Counted from the stretch's first letter, positions 43,301 through 55,075 are shown. The stretch: 64,000 nt of DNA from Pseudisothecium myosuroides (GCA_951799445.1 OX637289.1:372001-436000), one strand, 5' to 3'. Translations and numbers: made by a program. Notes: generated by a model from the letters alone, not told the origin.

Positions 43301-43424
43301 AGGAGATAGTGATTACAGGGCGCCTCGACAAGGTCCACTTGTGGGAGCTGGTGGTAACCAACAAAATCAAGGAGAAGCAAATGCAAACACTTCTGTGCAT
43401 AATCTTAGGCATGGAAGACGTTGA
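40332..43424 (+). CDS. hAT transposase, copy B
   Basis: The protein has 1030 residues from the ATG at 40332 and is identical in domain layout to copy A: BED finger, DUF659 core with GCSAHALDLL, hAT dimerisation domain, and a long Asp/Asn-rich to basic tail. A splice acceptor (TTTTTTATGCAG, exon start 40303) precedes it, so a 5' exon likely carries leader sequence. One residue difference from copy A was seen: Lys at codon 41586-41588 where copy A has Glu. The frame is fully open, so both copies could supply transposase. Confidence 0.93.
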   Translation: MGGGRSHWEPWYTLRSDGKVSCKFCQTLLSYRKDRLLFHLGYRQNDNLPGVRACNKASAAVKVVFFNCGGNIPAVAPDGTVGDVEVTSPSTIQPSAVRGEQQRDASVSANEGGENTGGQSSQVRSSEAPNPSSTHNRSMRQLSVQEGMNTSNKQVLDKKWARFFYEANIPFNVARNPAFLDAVKSTSESRVAYKPPAYHALRTKLMKSTKDEVAATVAEKTRASIHKYGVTICSNGWDNVTHRPLMNVMLACTSGEVFLGSIDTTGECKDATYVANCVGDYIDEVGAQNVVQVCTDNAANMLAAGTLLLGRFPHIYFQGCSAHALDLLLEDWGKQDWITSMVKKAKTIVKYICMHHMPLAIFRRHSPNQILKNPVETRFATTFLMIERLVEVRQAVESTVHDAQWNEYTRKLTSRQKQKKANNVRRYVRTDEFWRKCLNFVHMVEPVLVALREFDGKHPCMAKAWLVMKNVEKHVLSLKDPPFSLEPRYEVPAVDAFYDRWNMLRTDLHYAGALLNPFLLDEVMLMDDDEAREAILRILRQLTIGDQAFASALSEYQAFRDRRGIFGGLPDVHTLNLEPHEWWDLLGAGARILSPIAKKILAQVCSASSCERNWSMYLFVHNKSRNRLTSKRAEELVYIYTNSKTLRERAAANPTRWYTENMMSEDSMTDESDGLDRGSVLFDPDDDDSNDGSNNGDDPPNDRFGGMRRVDPLIDASVFDFQEEDNNNNDHEGHERSPPQMPQTWNAGPSGGNTNEDVVAPRPLCPNPTDVQVDATTERDGTDVERGREQDVVVPQALPMRSTHGEGSPHGGESDMPPPNQVSDALQRQMPVLDNPRTQSASRPSTSEVHLREPTSSIGTRLASIVQTLNMSERTTPNQTSVRPPTCPNTRSKRPQQEGTTGERRGLRTRRRMKREEAATQPFAREVIVGAPSTDGLLDATGQRPLRTMSSIVRPQRNRNSNASSESGSAISNDDGESIGGSIGEDGEVPGDSDYRAPRQGPLVGAGGNQQNQGEANANTSVHNLRHGRR

Positions 43425-45750
43425 GTATTTTGAAAAAGACCAGAGTGTCTTCATGTTTCCAAATGGCAATTGGCAAATGCAATGGTTTTTCATTTTTTCC
43501 GATTTTGAGGCTCAATGCCTTGCATATTGTATTCGGCATTAATAAATATTACATTTCTTCCTTTCATTCTCGTGAAGGATACGATTTGGCAATTTGTACC
43601 CTTCAATGTATATATAAAACATACCTTTAGGAATGGTAATTGCCCGTCTTTCGGTCTTTGGAATTTTTGTGTTTTGATTCCATCTCGGAACTATTAACCC
43701 CTAAAATGTCAACTCCCAAGATCATTAGACTATCAAAAAAACACTCAAAATTGTCATTTCTGCTACATTTGCCTCAAATTACAAAAAAATTGTTTTTTAC
43801 AAAATCTAACCGTAAGATCTCGTATTTCAATACTTCACTTGTTTTTTTACCATGTAGTAAAATTTTCATAAGGAGTTGAAAGGATGGATTGAAAGATATT
43901 AGCGTTTGAAGTTGGAACAAAAGGTTTTTGGAATGTTGTCTTTGCAATTTTAGATTCATTTTGACCGCAATTTGCAAAAAAATTTGTCACTATTCAATTT
44001 GAATTTAAAATTTTTTATATTCAAGAATTGAGTTGAAAATATAGGAAAAACGTTGGGAGATAAATACTTGATTTTCATCATTTACAAAAATTGCGCAATA
44101 GAAGTGTAACATTGTCAACTCAACTGTAGGAATAGGCATGAGATTGAATAGAGCCTAAGAGCCTAAAATTATTAATTATGTAGTTATAGAATAAAAAGTG
44201 GTCAAGCCAGGCCAAACCAACAAGTGTACTATTCTAACAAATAATCTACACCTCATGCGTCATGCCGTCATGATGTTATTTTCTTGCAAAAATAGTAGAA
44301 AGATGAATTAAAAAAAGACTTCAAAGTGTCATTGAAGTACAAATTCAATATTCCATAACTACCGTCAAACTAAAACTCCTCATTACTTTCATCTCATTAA
44401 TCCCTAAAGGACTAAGGCATTTCTTCCGTCAAAAGACACTCAAAACTGCCATTTCTATTGCAAAGAGAAAAAAACTTTACAAATTGTTGTTTTTTGCATA
44501 TCTAACCATAGGATCTTCTACTAGACTAGTACAAGAATATGTGGAAGAAATTTCAGAAACTTTCACCAAGTACATTGCAAGATATTTGCATTTAAAGTGA
44601 AAAAAACAAAAAAATTTGCACCTTGTTCAACTAGACTTTTTGGCTTTGAATCTTTCTAACTTAATATTTTTGCACTACACATGAGATTTTCATAATATTT
44701 TATGTTGAATAGTTGAGTTGAGAATCTAAGAAAAAAAAATTAGGAAAAAAACACTTAATTTTCATTCATTAAAAAATTGTTACGTAATAGTAGGTTCAAG
44801 ATTGAAAGAAACACTATATTATTAATAGCTTTAAGAGGAAATTGAAACACAATAATCCCAATGGCTAGATTATTCTAATATGCAAACTAAACCCTATCTA
44901 ACAATTTTTTGGGAAAAATTGTTAAAATTGCATTCAAAAATGAGTTCTATAAGTTATTTTTTCAAGAAGATGCTTAGATTGCCCGAAAAACTATGATTGT
45001 CCATAACTTTCTCATATTTAGTCCAATTAGAATGAATCAAAGCTTCACATGTAGGCAAAAATATAATCTCTTAGAAAAAAAATATTTTAAAAAATATTTT
45101 GAGTTTTTGTGATTTTTTTTGTGCTGCCCGCCAAAATCTAATTTTGCTTCACCTCCCTGTAACTTTTGCTTCTAGGCACCAATTGAAATAAAATTTATAT
45201 GTCCACAAAGCTCTTGCACAATTGCAGAACCTCAAAAAATCCCAAAAAATTTCTCTAAGAATTAAAGCTACAGGAACCTGCCTGGACCCAAATTGTCCCC
45301 CGTAGGGACAGACGGTCCTTTAGGGGTTAATCAAACATGGAGTGACTCAAAAATTTAAAGGGATTTTGGATGGAAAAAAGGTAGTAGGACTTTAGAGCTT
45401 GAAGTCTCTAATTTCAAATTATATTTGGTAGTCTACATGACCACATCAAATCATCAATTCATTCAGTACCCACTATTGTATAAATGTTTGGAATTAGGAT
45501 TTGTAGACAACACAAACCAAGTAGCGCAAGACCATTCATTTACAAAAAACTTGCAAGGAACGGAACAAAGATTACACTCATTGTTTAGATAAAAGAAGTT
45601 TATATTAAAAAGAAATTTGTACAAAATGGATTGAGGCCACAAAGTGTGCTACAATGCTACGGATGTCCTCAAGCCTACACTATAAGACCTGCTTGTGCTA
45701 AGTAAACACTAATTTTGCAACTATAATAATATATATTAATATTGTTTTCT
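43425..45750. other. Spacer between the convergent genes in copy B
   Basis: This is the mirror of 6500-8825 and carries the same MITE-like repeats; no gene. Confidence 0.6.
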
Positions 45751-47415
45751 CTAATCTTCATTTCTTGCCTGTTGGTCTTCAAGTTCTTGTTCTTTGCATG
45801 CCTCGCGGTAGCAATCCATGGGTGGTATCCAAAACGTTGGAGCACCACTTAATCGTTGCACGGCATATGTCACCGAGCGTCGTTGTAGTGGCTCCACCTT
45901 GCACAATTCGCCTAGTGTTGCTTGAAATGTACCAAATGCCGTATGGTCTGGAATCATCTCTACATTTCCGTGATCCTTTTTCCATACCTTCATAGCCAAT
46001 TTTCCTATGGAGTATCCGTCCGTGTGTATACTAACACACGGTGGCTTCACCATGCGACTTGGAGATGTTGAAGTTCCGGTCTGTCCAATCAAGTACATCA
46101 ACTCAGGAGCCATCCACCAACGTTTAGATCGAGTGGTCTGCAATGCCCGTGAACAATCAAATTGGTACAGAGAAGGTGTTTCTTCATTGATGCGGCTACC
46201 CATTCCCCAATCACATAGACCAATCCATATAGTTCTTCCATCATCATTTGGAAAGTGAAGCATAATGTTCTCGGGTGTGATGTCGTTGTGGAGTACAGAA
46301 CACTGTTGCACTGCATCCACAATGCAGATCAACGCCCACGCAAGTTCGGTGCGCTTGCGCCTATACGCCATGAGTCGTTTGGCTTCTTGCATTGTTTGTG
46401 CAGTTGCATAGTAAGCCAGCTCCCCGATTTCATCCGGATCTCGATTCTTCTCATCAAGAGTAAACATGGCGCCGAGAGTACCTCCATTCCACCATTGAGA
46501 ATAGCATTCCATGGTCATGTCATTTATAGCAAAGAATTTAATGACCCCTGGATGATTGCATGGACAAGCCAGTGCCTTGATGGACAACTTTTCCCTTGAC
46601 TTCTTCAATTGACCAACGTCCAAGGCTGACTTCCCAGCTAATACCATCTTCTCGGGAACATATTTTGAGTTTTGAAGACAAACCTTGCGCACCCTGCCGT
46701 GGCCCCCTCGTTTGCTATGGCCGGACAAAGGAACCACCACCACTCCTCTTTCCAGGAAAACCACTCCTCCCGCAGCCACTTGACCGAAGGCCAAGTTATG
46801 ACTTCGTTGAAACCACGGAGCTGAACGAACGTTGTGTGAAGACAGTGGTCGCATTGCATCATGCCACCAATACACCTTCTTGTGCAACAAATTCAAAGCT
46901 TGTTGTTTGGGTGGCACAGTCCTTTGAAAGCCTTTAATGTGTTCAGCAACTTGGGCAATGTTGAAGACACACGTTGAAACTTGTGAATCCAACCAATGTT
47001 CGAATGATTCCTTTGTGCGGTCTTCCAACCACTCATCCTTGCTCATTGCTGTCCAAAACAAGTGGCGGAACTTGTTTTTAATGGCATCCACTCCCTCGGA
47101 TCCGCGTGAGACATATGTTGTGTTCAATTGCGCAATCGTATATTGATCCAAAAAATCCAATGCCACTTCATGCAATTTTCTCGTTGCTACCTTCCTTGGC
47201 CACTTTTCTGGATTTGCGGACTTGTGCCTGTTCCGTTGCTTTTTCTTTGCCTTCGAAGACTCTCCAGCAGCCACAGACTCTCCACCAACCATAGCATTGA
47301 CCCCTTCTGCAACTACGGCCTCTGAAACGCAATCCGTTGATTTGAAATCATGTTCATCTCCAACGCCTGTAAACCAGGCATCAACCTTCCTCTTCGAGAA
47401 ATCGCGACTAGCCAT
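45751..47415 (-). CDS. Protein kinase-like cargo protein, copy B
   Basis: An intact 554-residue ORF mirrors copy A. All the kinase-type motifs are kept: Gly loop, LAGK lysine, HNDITPENIM, DWG and WMAPELMY. The only residue difference noticed is Lys at position 280 where copy A has Glu (base 46578), in LSIKALACP, plus silent changes. It is convergent with the hAT gene. Conservation of an open frame in both copies is expected if they are recent duplicates, so it does not by itself prove selection. Confidence 0.85.
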   Translation of the reverse strand: MASRDFSKRKVDAWFTGVGDEHDFKSTDCVSEAVVAEGVNAMVGGESVAAGESSKAKKKQRNRHKSANPEKWPRKVATRKLHEVALDFLDQYTIAQLNTTYVSRGSEGVDAIKNKFRHLFWTAMSKDEWLEDRTKESFEHWLDSQVSTCVFNIAQVAEHIKGFQRTVPPKQQALNLLHKKVYWWHDAMRPLSSHNVRSAPWFQRSHNLAFGQVAAGGVVFLERGVVVVPLSGHSKRGGHGRVRKVCLQNSKYVPEKMVLAGKSALDVGQLKKSREKLSIKALACPCNHPGVIKFFAINDMTMECYSQWWNGGTLGAMFTLDEKNRDPDEIGELAYYATAQTMQEAKRLMAYRRKRTELAWALICIVDAVQQCSVLHNDITPENIMLHFPNDDGRTIWIGLCDWGMGSRINEETPSLYQFDCSRALQTTRSKRWWMAPELMYLIGQTGTSTSPSRMVKPPCVSIHTDGYSIGKLAMKVWKKDHGNVEMIPDHTAFGTFQATLGELCKVEPLQRRSVTYAVQRLSGAPTFWIPPMDCYREACKEQELEDQQARNED

Positions 47416-47604
47416 CGAGACAGAAACAGATTATCAAAATGAAAGGAATTAGGGTTTCGGGTTCCACAATGTGAAAAACCGCCCCCCTTATTCCTCAAAC
47501 CAGCCTCAATCCAAGCGCCCGCGCTCCCAAGCAAGGACTGCAACCAATCCAGGACAAGAGAGCACCGTCAGAGCAGGAGAGACTGGTGCGGAACTTAATG
47601 AAAA

Positions 47605-47722
47605 GGCGGGTTATATACCCATTTGCGGGGACGGACAGGCCGTCGGGGGGACGGGCAGGCCGTCGAGGGGACGGACATTCCGTCTCCAGGACGGGAAGGC
47701 CATCAAGCGGGCCGTCCCCAAC
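47605..47722 (-). promoter_or_regulatory. Promoter of kinase-like gene copy B
   Basis: This mirrors 4530-4640, with a TATA box (47611-47617) and a GACGGACAGGCCGTC array (47625-47720). Confidence 0.65.
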
Positions 47723-50700
47723 ACTGCTGGAAGTCGCATGCGGGCTTAAATGCTGAATCCTTGTTCGTAGAATTATTCATTTACCTCGTTTGCCACTCTC
47801 GGACTTGTCAGGGGTTTGAATTTTGAAATACTACAGTACTCTACGGTGGCGGGAATTTCTGGAGTGCTAATTCAATGTTCTTGTTTGTTTCAATTACAGG
47901 ACAAATAAATGCCAAACAAATTAATACTTTTATTAACAAAAAGCCACCAAATCATGCACTCTACAATTTTTTTAGTAACAACCTTAAAATATATAAAATA
48001 CTTGTGGACTACATGATGCGGTAACCCTTTCATAAGATATGGAATCCCTTCTAAATTTTTTTTTTCTCTTAACCCAATCCTCTCTTATTTGCAAAAGTTA
48101 CATACTTACATAAACTTCCCCAATATCAAATAGTGAATAGTCACAAAAAATTGCAACAAAAAGGAGGGTTTAGGGTTTAGGGCTTACTTTGAAGCATAAG
48201 TTGGAGTGGAAACTAGAGTAGATGACATCAATTTTTGAGTTGGGATCAAAAGTGCAAAATGCGGTTGAACCGTTGAAATGTAGACTTTGAATTAAAAAAT
48301 TTATAGGTTGAGGAATTAAATTTAAAGTTTCAACTTTTAAAAACCATAATGAAGACACCCTAAACTTTAGCACAATGTCTTTAGAACATTCTGAACTCTG
48401 AAATATAGATAGGTTGAAAATTCAACAAAACGCTATATTTCAGGATGCATTTACATGAAAGGATGGAATTGAAATACAATAATCCCAAAGGTGAAATTCA
48501 TCTACGAGGAATTTGAAGATTCAGTTGCATTCAAAATTGAGCCCTACAAAGAACTTTAAGGGTTAAGAGATGCTTTGATTGCTAGAACACATGCATTGCC
48601 AACAACTTTCTTGGCAATGGGTGCAAATAAAATGCATCAAATGTTTGGATGTACATAAAAATATAGTAGTCTAGGACCCCAATTAAGAAGTTTTGTGTTT
48701 GACCTTGGATGATTTTTTCCTATGTTTGTTCCTTTATGTACGTGCAAGTGTGCAACTGAATAGAATTCCATTCTAAATGAGAAGTAAGATTGACTTTAAG
48801 CTTCTTAATGTCATTTTATATAGGGCCCCTAAATAGTACACTCTACAAAAAAAAAATTGATTTTAAGTGTGTTAGAACAAACACCCTTAAAATCATGCAT
48901 TCCGCGATGACGGCGATGTTGTATTGGATTTTAAGGGTCTTAGAACAAATTGAAATAAAATCATGCACTGCACCGATTATTTATTTGTTTTAAGGGTGCA
49001 TAAATTTAAAAAAATTGCAAAGTGCATGATTTGGGGGCCCTTTGTTTTAATAGTAGTGGTTTCAAAAAAATGGATCAAGGAAATCCAAAAATTATTACGT
49101 TTCATTTTGATGCCTAAACCCAAAATTGTGAACTGAGTATATTAACTCTACATTTTTGTGATTTATATGTTTTTCCTGATAGTTTATAAATTATAATGCG
49201 ACGATCCATTAAGTGCTATAGTTTTTTCTTATGGATTGATTATTATGTAATACCTTATGTTTAACCTCTAAAGTCCCATGGCCTCTTTTCCATTCTAAAC
49301 CACTCAAATCCGCCATTTTTACCGCTAATATAGAAAAAAAAAATTGGAATTTCTAATAGTAGGATCTTGTACAAGAATAGTGTAGGAATGTGTTCCAAAA
49401 ATTTCACAAACTTTGACTATATAAACAACTATATACATGCGTTTAATGCCTAAAGTCACATTGTCCCTATGGGGGACAACATGGATTTTGGACAGGCTCA
49501 TAAATTTTTTGAAACTTTCTAATAAGATAGAAAAACTTACAAGCTTTCCCGGAATATATTTTTTAATTTAGTTGGGTTTAGGGTTTAGGGTTTAGGGTTT
49601 AGAGGTTAGGGTTGACATTCATTTGCAATTGTTGTTATTCTATACTTCTCATAGCAATTCATTGGATTAGGATTAGATTTCCAAGTAGGTTCGGGATTGA
49701 TAATTGCATATATGGATGAAAAAATTTATATGTGTATGGATAAATCATAAATGGGCATTTCAACATATAATGGGGATGAATAATGGGATGAATAATCGGT
49801 GTAGGATTAAATAAATATGCGGACGGATGAATAAAGGGGATAATGGGATATGGATGAACAAAGGGATGTTGGATGAATAAATGGATGAATGGATGAATAT
49901 CCTAAATCCCTAAACCCCTAAATCCTTGAATCCCTAAATCCTAAATCCTAAACCCTAAACCCTAAACCCACGCCCTAAACCCTTAAATCCTTCAAGAATT
50001 TTTTTTTAATCCTAAACAAATAGAAAAAATGCATTCAATTTAGGATTTCGGATTGTGTTTGGAATCTTTTGGACCACATTTCAACTTATAAACTTAAATG
50101 AATAAATTTATTTGTAGATTGGCAAAGTTATGTTTGGATGAATAATTGTATATATGTGTAAATTTGGATGTATGGATGAATACTGGGCTATTGGATGAAT
50201 AACTAAGGTAAGCCAGCCTATGACAAGCAGAATGATTGATTTGGTCTGTTGCCATTAGCAAGAATAATCAATTTTTTTTTCATACAAAGACACATGTGAG
50301 AAATGAAGAAAGCAACTGAAATTTTAATTTTTGGACAAAATATGTACAAAAATAGAGTTCGGAAGGTTGCCATAATTTTTCAGATTTTTATTTCTCAAAA
50401 CGTAATTACTATGAATTTTTCTGTCGAAGATTCTATTCAAACCATTCTAGTCATATAGACTTTCCTATTTCCAACCAAGGGCTGATTGCAAAATCCATTC
50501 AAGGTTGGTTGCATCATTGAGAGTACTGGAGGCAATCGTGATGTGCCCCAACTACCTTGGGAACCACACCGTAATAAATCACTGCTCATCTCCTGCTTCA
50601 CAGAAACAGAACAGCCTACATAGCCACCAATCCCACCATAAGGCGTCGATCAGGAATGGGTTGTGTCCATGAAAGTTAGGGAAGTCCTGGCGGTGCATTC

Positions 50701-51391
50701 AATTTCTAACCCTGGAACGCCGAAGGCGCCATTTTGTGGCGCTTGGATGACTATCCAACAAGCTGGAGAGTGATTGGAAGCACTTTTTCATCCACATATT
50801 CTTTGTTGATCTTTTGTGTCGGGTTATGAAGAGTATCCAATTGAGTTTGTAGTCTTGATAGTGATTGTCTTCACTTAAATGAGAAGTTATTAAAAAAAAC
50901 GGATCACAAAATATGCTATTTTAGTCTACTTTGGGAAGTTCTTGCTCCTTGCTCTAAATCTGAAAAATTTCTCCACAAAAATGATATCTTTTGAGTTTGA
51001 GCCCAACTAACAAAATGAAGGGCATCTACTCTAGTTTTTACTCCAATTTGAATTTTGAAAAAATTCCTAATATTGAATATTTTAGTGCAATTTGAACATT
51101 GGATGTATTTTCAATGTCTATTATTTTCTAAATATAGAATGACACGGAAATTGAGTTTACACCATGATGTTTGTCATTGTAATATACCCACATGGTGAAA
51201 TTTTCAGATTTTTTGAAATAATTTTCTATTTGATGTAATTTTTCTTCATTTTTTCTTCAAAAATTCTCAAAAAAAACAATTTTCCACAAAAAAGTCTAAA
51301 ATTTTTTATTAGAAGTGAAGAAGACATGTAATTTTGTCTCTGAAAAATAAATATAAATTTTTTTATACACATATCTAGCTGAATGAAGAGG
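47723..51391. other. AT-rich non-coding part of hAT copy B
   Basis: This mirrors 861-4529, including the MITE at 48822-49041 and telomere-like blocks at about 49574-49986. Confidence 0.65.
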
Positions 51392-51393
51392 AC

Positions 51394-53673
51394 TGTAGTT
51401 TAGCTTTTCTATTTTTATAGAACTTTTTCGATTTTCTATGACATTTCCTATATTATTTATATATATTTTGAGTATTTAGTGTTCAAGTAGTCCAAAGTAC
51501 ACTAAAAGTTCCAAAAAGTACAAAGATACTTTAGTGAGTAGCTACAAACTAATAGAAAAGGGCAAAAAGGCAAAGAAAAAGTTAAAGTAAAAGAAAAAGG
51601 AGAAAGATAAAGAAAAAGCTGAGGTTAAAGAAAAAGAAAATGCAAATTAGGGATTTGGAGGTGCAAGCAGGAACGTTGCGCCAGTCACGACGAGTTGCAA
51701 CCTTTCCAATCACCCCCGGATTTCTAATTTAATCCTTCTTTCTCCTTCCATTTTTTCCCCCCGTGCCGTGACAATCTCTTGCGCTATTGTTCTCGTCTTT
51801 CAAGCGCTGTATCGTAAACTGTGTTATTGTGCTGATTTTTGTGCTGGATATTTTCACGCAATTTGTGCAATAAATAAAATTACTGTACTTTGAATTGTGT
51901 GTAAATTGTGTACTTGTGATGTAATTGTACTGGAATGCTGTTGGGCCATTGCAATTGCGCGTAATAAACATGAGGTTTGGTGGAGCGTGGATGAATTGAA
52001 GGCGCTGGTTTAGTTCGGCCAGTTGCTTGAGGATTCAGCATCTTTCGAATTCAATGCTGCAACAGCACACACCACAAGGAGATTGTGAATCTCGTGAAGC
52101 GTGAAGAGTGGTGTCAGTACTGGTACTTGATAGATTGAAATTTTGCAGACGTTTGTGCAAGTGACAATTCAGTTGTATGGGAGTCATCTCAACACTTGGA
52201 AATTGTCATCCAGTGCGTGAATTGTAGACATATAGTCCCTGTGAACTGCTGATTTTTTTTGAAGCTTCAACCGGTTTGAAATGCATCTGTGAAGATTTCG
52301 TGTTCCAAAGTGAAGTTTGCTGGAAGTGTAAAAATTAGGGTATTTGATTGGATGTTTTAAATTATTATTAATAATTATTTGATTAAATTATCATGTCAAT
52401 TGATAGAACATAGAATATATTTTCGGTGAGTTTTTAAATCACTGAATTCGGACATCGCATGCATAAGTTGATAATTTCCAAACTTGTTTCATTGTTACAG
52501 TCGGAAAGTCCTCTTGTCACCATTGGAGTTAGGGATTCAGCTGAGAAATTAGGGTATTCGAACTTGAGTTCTAAAATTATTGTTATACATTATTTGATTA
52601 GAATTCAATTATTTAAAATACATTATAGAGTATTTTACTATTTGATCTTGGAATAATTGGAATGGGTGGCTTCATTATCAAGTTATTAATTTCCGAACTT
52701 GATCAATTTGTACAGCCTTAAAAGACTTATTGTCACAATTAAGATTAGGGAATTGGCTGTGAACTGAGGGTATTTGGTAATACATTTTCAAATTCTTATT
52801 ATAAATAATTTAATTAAATTTTGATCATTTATAATAAAACACAGAATACTTTGTTCATTAGCTTTGAAATTATTGTAATTAGGAATTTTATAAAAAAATT
52901 ATTAATTTTCAAATACCTCTAATTTATACAAAACTAAATGAACCTATTGACCAAACAATTAAGGGTTTGAGTTAGAGTTTTCAGTTTTGGATTAGGGTAT
53001 CTTAGGGTTTGGTAATAGATGTAAGGTTATAGGTTAAAGTTAATTGTGGGTGGTAATAAGGTTGTACTTGGAGACTTAGAAGAAACTTACTAGTTAATGG
53101 TACTAGTGTTTGATTGGGAATATTTATCGAGCACTTTTAGATACATGAAGCTTTATTACATATGTTGAAATAGTTTTTTTTTGAAATGATCTGTAGGTAG
53201 AGCATGCTAACTTTGCAAGTGATTGGCCCTATTGTCCTTGTGTGTTGCTTGTGACTGCAATTTTTTTTTGTAAGTATATCCTAAACTTTTAAACTCTAAA
53301 TCTTTTTGAAATATTAAAAAGAAAAGGTATATTTGTACTATGTTCAAAATACTATAGTGGGCTGTACTGAAGTTAAGTCCTGCACTACATCCATACACAA
53401 GTCAGTCCACATTGAACTATTGTCCCAGAACTATTGTCACAAGCCCTAGAACACTAGATAGGACTGAGACGTGCATGCTGAGTCTTTTATCTTATAATGG
53501 ACTGTTGAGTGTTTCTTGGGGTATTTAGTGGGAATAAAAATGAATTTTTATCCTATCTTCAAAACTTAAGTACATAGTGACATTTGAACACGCTACACTA
53601 ACCTTATATAGATCATTCCCTGGTGTTCGAACTTGGTAGCGTTTGGAATAGGGATTCCAAAAACCTAACTACA
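51394..53673 (+). repeat. 5' LTR, 2280 bp
   Basis: It starts TGTAGTT and ends AACTACA, a perfect 7-bp inverted pair with TG...CA ends. It starts exactly where homology with the hAT copy stops, and ends 3 bp before the PBS. No ORF of note lies inside. The 3' partner is not in the window. Confidence 0.92.
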
Positions 53674-53676
53674 TTT

Positions 53677-53694
53677 TGGCGCCGCTGCCGGGGA
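53677..53694 (+). other. Primer-binding site, tRNA-Asp type
   Basis: TGGCGCCGCTGCCGGGGA is complementary to the 3' end of plant tRNA-Asp, with one mismatch to the usual TGGCGCCGTTGCCGGGGA. It is separated from the LTR end by TTT. Confidence 0.88.
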
Positions 53695-53974
53695 ATGATC
53701 CTTGGTTAGTGGTGTTCAAAAGAGTATTTGAGTTTTTGTAAGTCTTTTTGATTTTTGAAAATAATTGGTTTTTAGGAAACCGGTAAACACATGGAATTTG
53801 TGAAAATCTGTATAAAAAGATTCACATACATGTATTTGCCATAAAGTTCTTTACAAGTCAATTGCTCAAAAGTTAAAAAGAATTTAAAAATCTTTTAGTA
53901 AGAACATTAGTAACAGATCTAAAATCTATATTCTTTGTTATGAAATGACAATCATAATCAAAAGATGATTTGTC

Positions 53975-54463
53975 ATGGAACCATGTACTAGAAAACTCAA
54001 TAGAGACATAATAGAAGATTTGTTGACAGACATATTTACAGTAGATAATACTTGCCCATTACAAAATCCTATACCTCAAAGAATAAGGCCAAGTAGTTCA
54101 CAAACATGTCATCCTAGACCTATTCCTAGACATAATAGAAATTCTAACTCTAGGCCCCACGTTGAGAACAATAGAAGAATCCTTTGTCACTTTTGTGGTG
54201 AAATAGGTCACATAAAGAAGTCTTGTTTTAAGAAACAAGCCTATGATAATACAAAAAGAACCCCTTTTCAACCTACAAAGAACCTTTTAACATCAATTTC
54301 GTTTGATCAAGAATTTTTAGAAACCGCCCAAGGTTTAATTCCATTACAAAACCCTGAAGTGCCTTTAGAAGAATTAATTAGAATAAGAACAATAGTCAAT
54401 ACCTTAATTTACTATTATCCCACACCGGGAAAACTTAGTGGACATTGTGGAAATACATACTAA
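53975..54463 (+). CDS. Small zinc-knuckle ORF upstream of gag
   Basis: A 162-residue ORF starts at an ATG. It has a classical CCHC knuckle (CHFCGEIGHIKKSC, about residues 70-83) preceded by an Arg/Asn/Pro-rich segment. It resembles the nucleic-acid-binding tail of a gag protein but lies about 600 bp before the main gag ORF, in a different ORF. It may be an extra gag-like accessory protein or a duplicated, truncated gag fragment. Confidence 0.65.
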   Translation: MEPCTRKLNRDIIEDLLTDIFTVDNTCPLQNPIPQRIRPSSSQTCHPRPIPRHNRNSNSRPHVENNRRILCHFCGEIGHIKKSCFKKQAYDNTKRTPFQPTKNLLTSISFDQEFLETAQGLIPLQNPEVPLEELIRIRTIVNTLIYYYPTPGKLSGHCGNTY

Positions 54464-54494
54464 ATTATGTATAAATTTGTACAAATGAGACAAA

Positions 54495-54989
54495 ATGAGT
54501 TGTCTATTTCCATGGGAAAATTTGGAAATAATAGAAGACTACTTTTCAGGACCATGTCTTTTTATGGCTTTATATCGATTGTATAAAATTGCTTATTTTG
54601 GAAAAGGTTACAAATTCTTAAAAGAAGAATTTTGTACTTTTGAACTAAAAGGCCAAATTGAAAAATTACCAATAGATGTAAAACGTATTATCTTTAGTAA
54701 AATTTGGAGAGAAGGAAAACCTTATCAAAAATTTTATGCAAAAGGAGAAGATCTCCTTATTCACCCATCTTTACACTATTTGTTAGGACAACACGGAAAA
54801 TTAAGAACTTATTCCTGTGTAGAAATTCCTAGTGGATATGCTGGTTGGCATGGTACTAGGTTAGATAGAAAATTATATGTTTTTAATTATGGACTAGTAA
54901 ATCCAAGATTAACACCTTTGATACCTGATTTTGTAAGTAGGGAAGAAAAGCATCCTATGAGCATTTCTTTTGGATTGTTATGCCTTTGA
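54495..54989 (+). CDS. Small ORF of unknown function upstream of gag
   Basis: A 164-residue ORF starts at an ATG. Features are CLFPWENLEIIEDYF at the start, LPIDVKRIIFSKIWREGKPYQ in the middle, and IPSGYAGWHGTRLDRKLYVFNYG. It looks like a folded protein with no motif I recognise. It sits 31 bp after the zinc-knuckle ORF and 86 bp before gag. Extra ORFs before gag are known in some large plant Ty3 elements (the Ogre type), but I cannot claim homology. Confidence 0.55.
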   Translation: MSCLFPWENLEIIEDYFSGPCLFMALYRLYKIAYFGKGYKFLKEEFCTFELKGQIEKLPIDVKRIIFSKIWREGKPYQKFYAKGEDLLIHPSLHYLLGQHGKLRTYSCVEIPSGYAGWHGTRLDRKLYVFNYGLVNPRLTPLIPDFVSREEKHPMSISFGLLCL

Positions 54990-55075
54990 AATCAACAGTA
55001 CATTAAAAAATTTAAAATACACTTGAATATATCTTTTAGAATACAAATGTTCAAATTTGTTAATGAATATATTAA

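Larger units (their letters stand above)
39606..51393 (-). mobile_element. Arm 2 of the large inverted duplication: cargo-carrying hAT element copy B
   Basis: This is the reverse complement of 859-12568. It starts with the hAT-like terminus CAGGGTTGTC at 39606 and stops abruptly at 51393, where a gypsy LTR begins with TGTAGTT. The remaining part of copy B should lie beyond the 3' LTR, outside the window. It contains intact hAT (+) and kinase-like (-) genes. Differences from arm 1 are few single-base changes, two extra 38-bp repeat units, and a 2-bp indel. Confidence 0.93.

Noticed and set aside
51729..52656. Small ORFs inside the 5' LTR
   Set aside because: They are short, of AT-driven composition and without motifs; probably chance.
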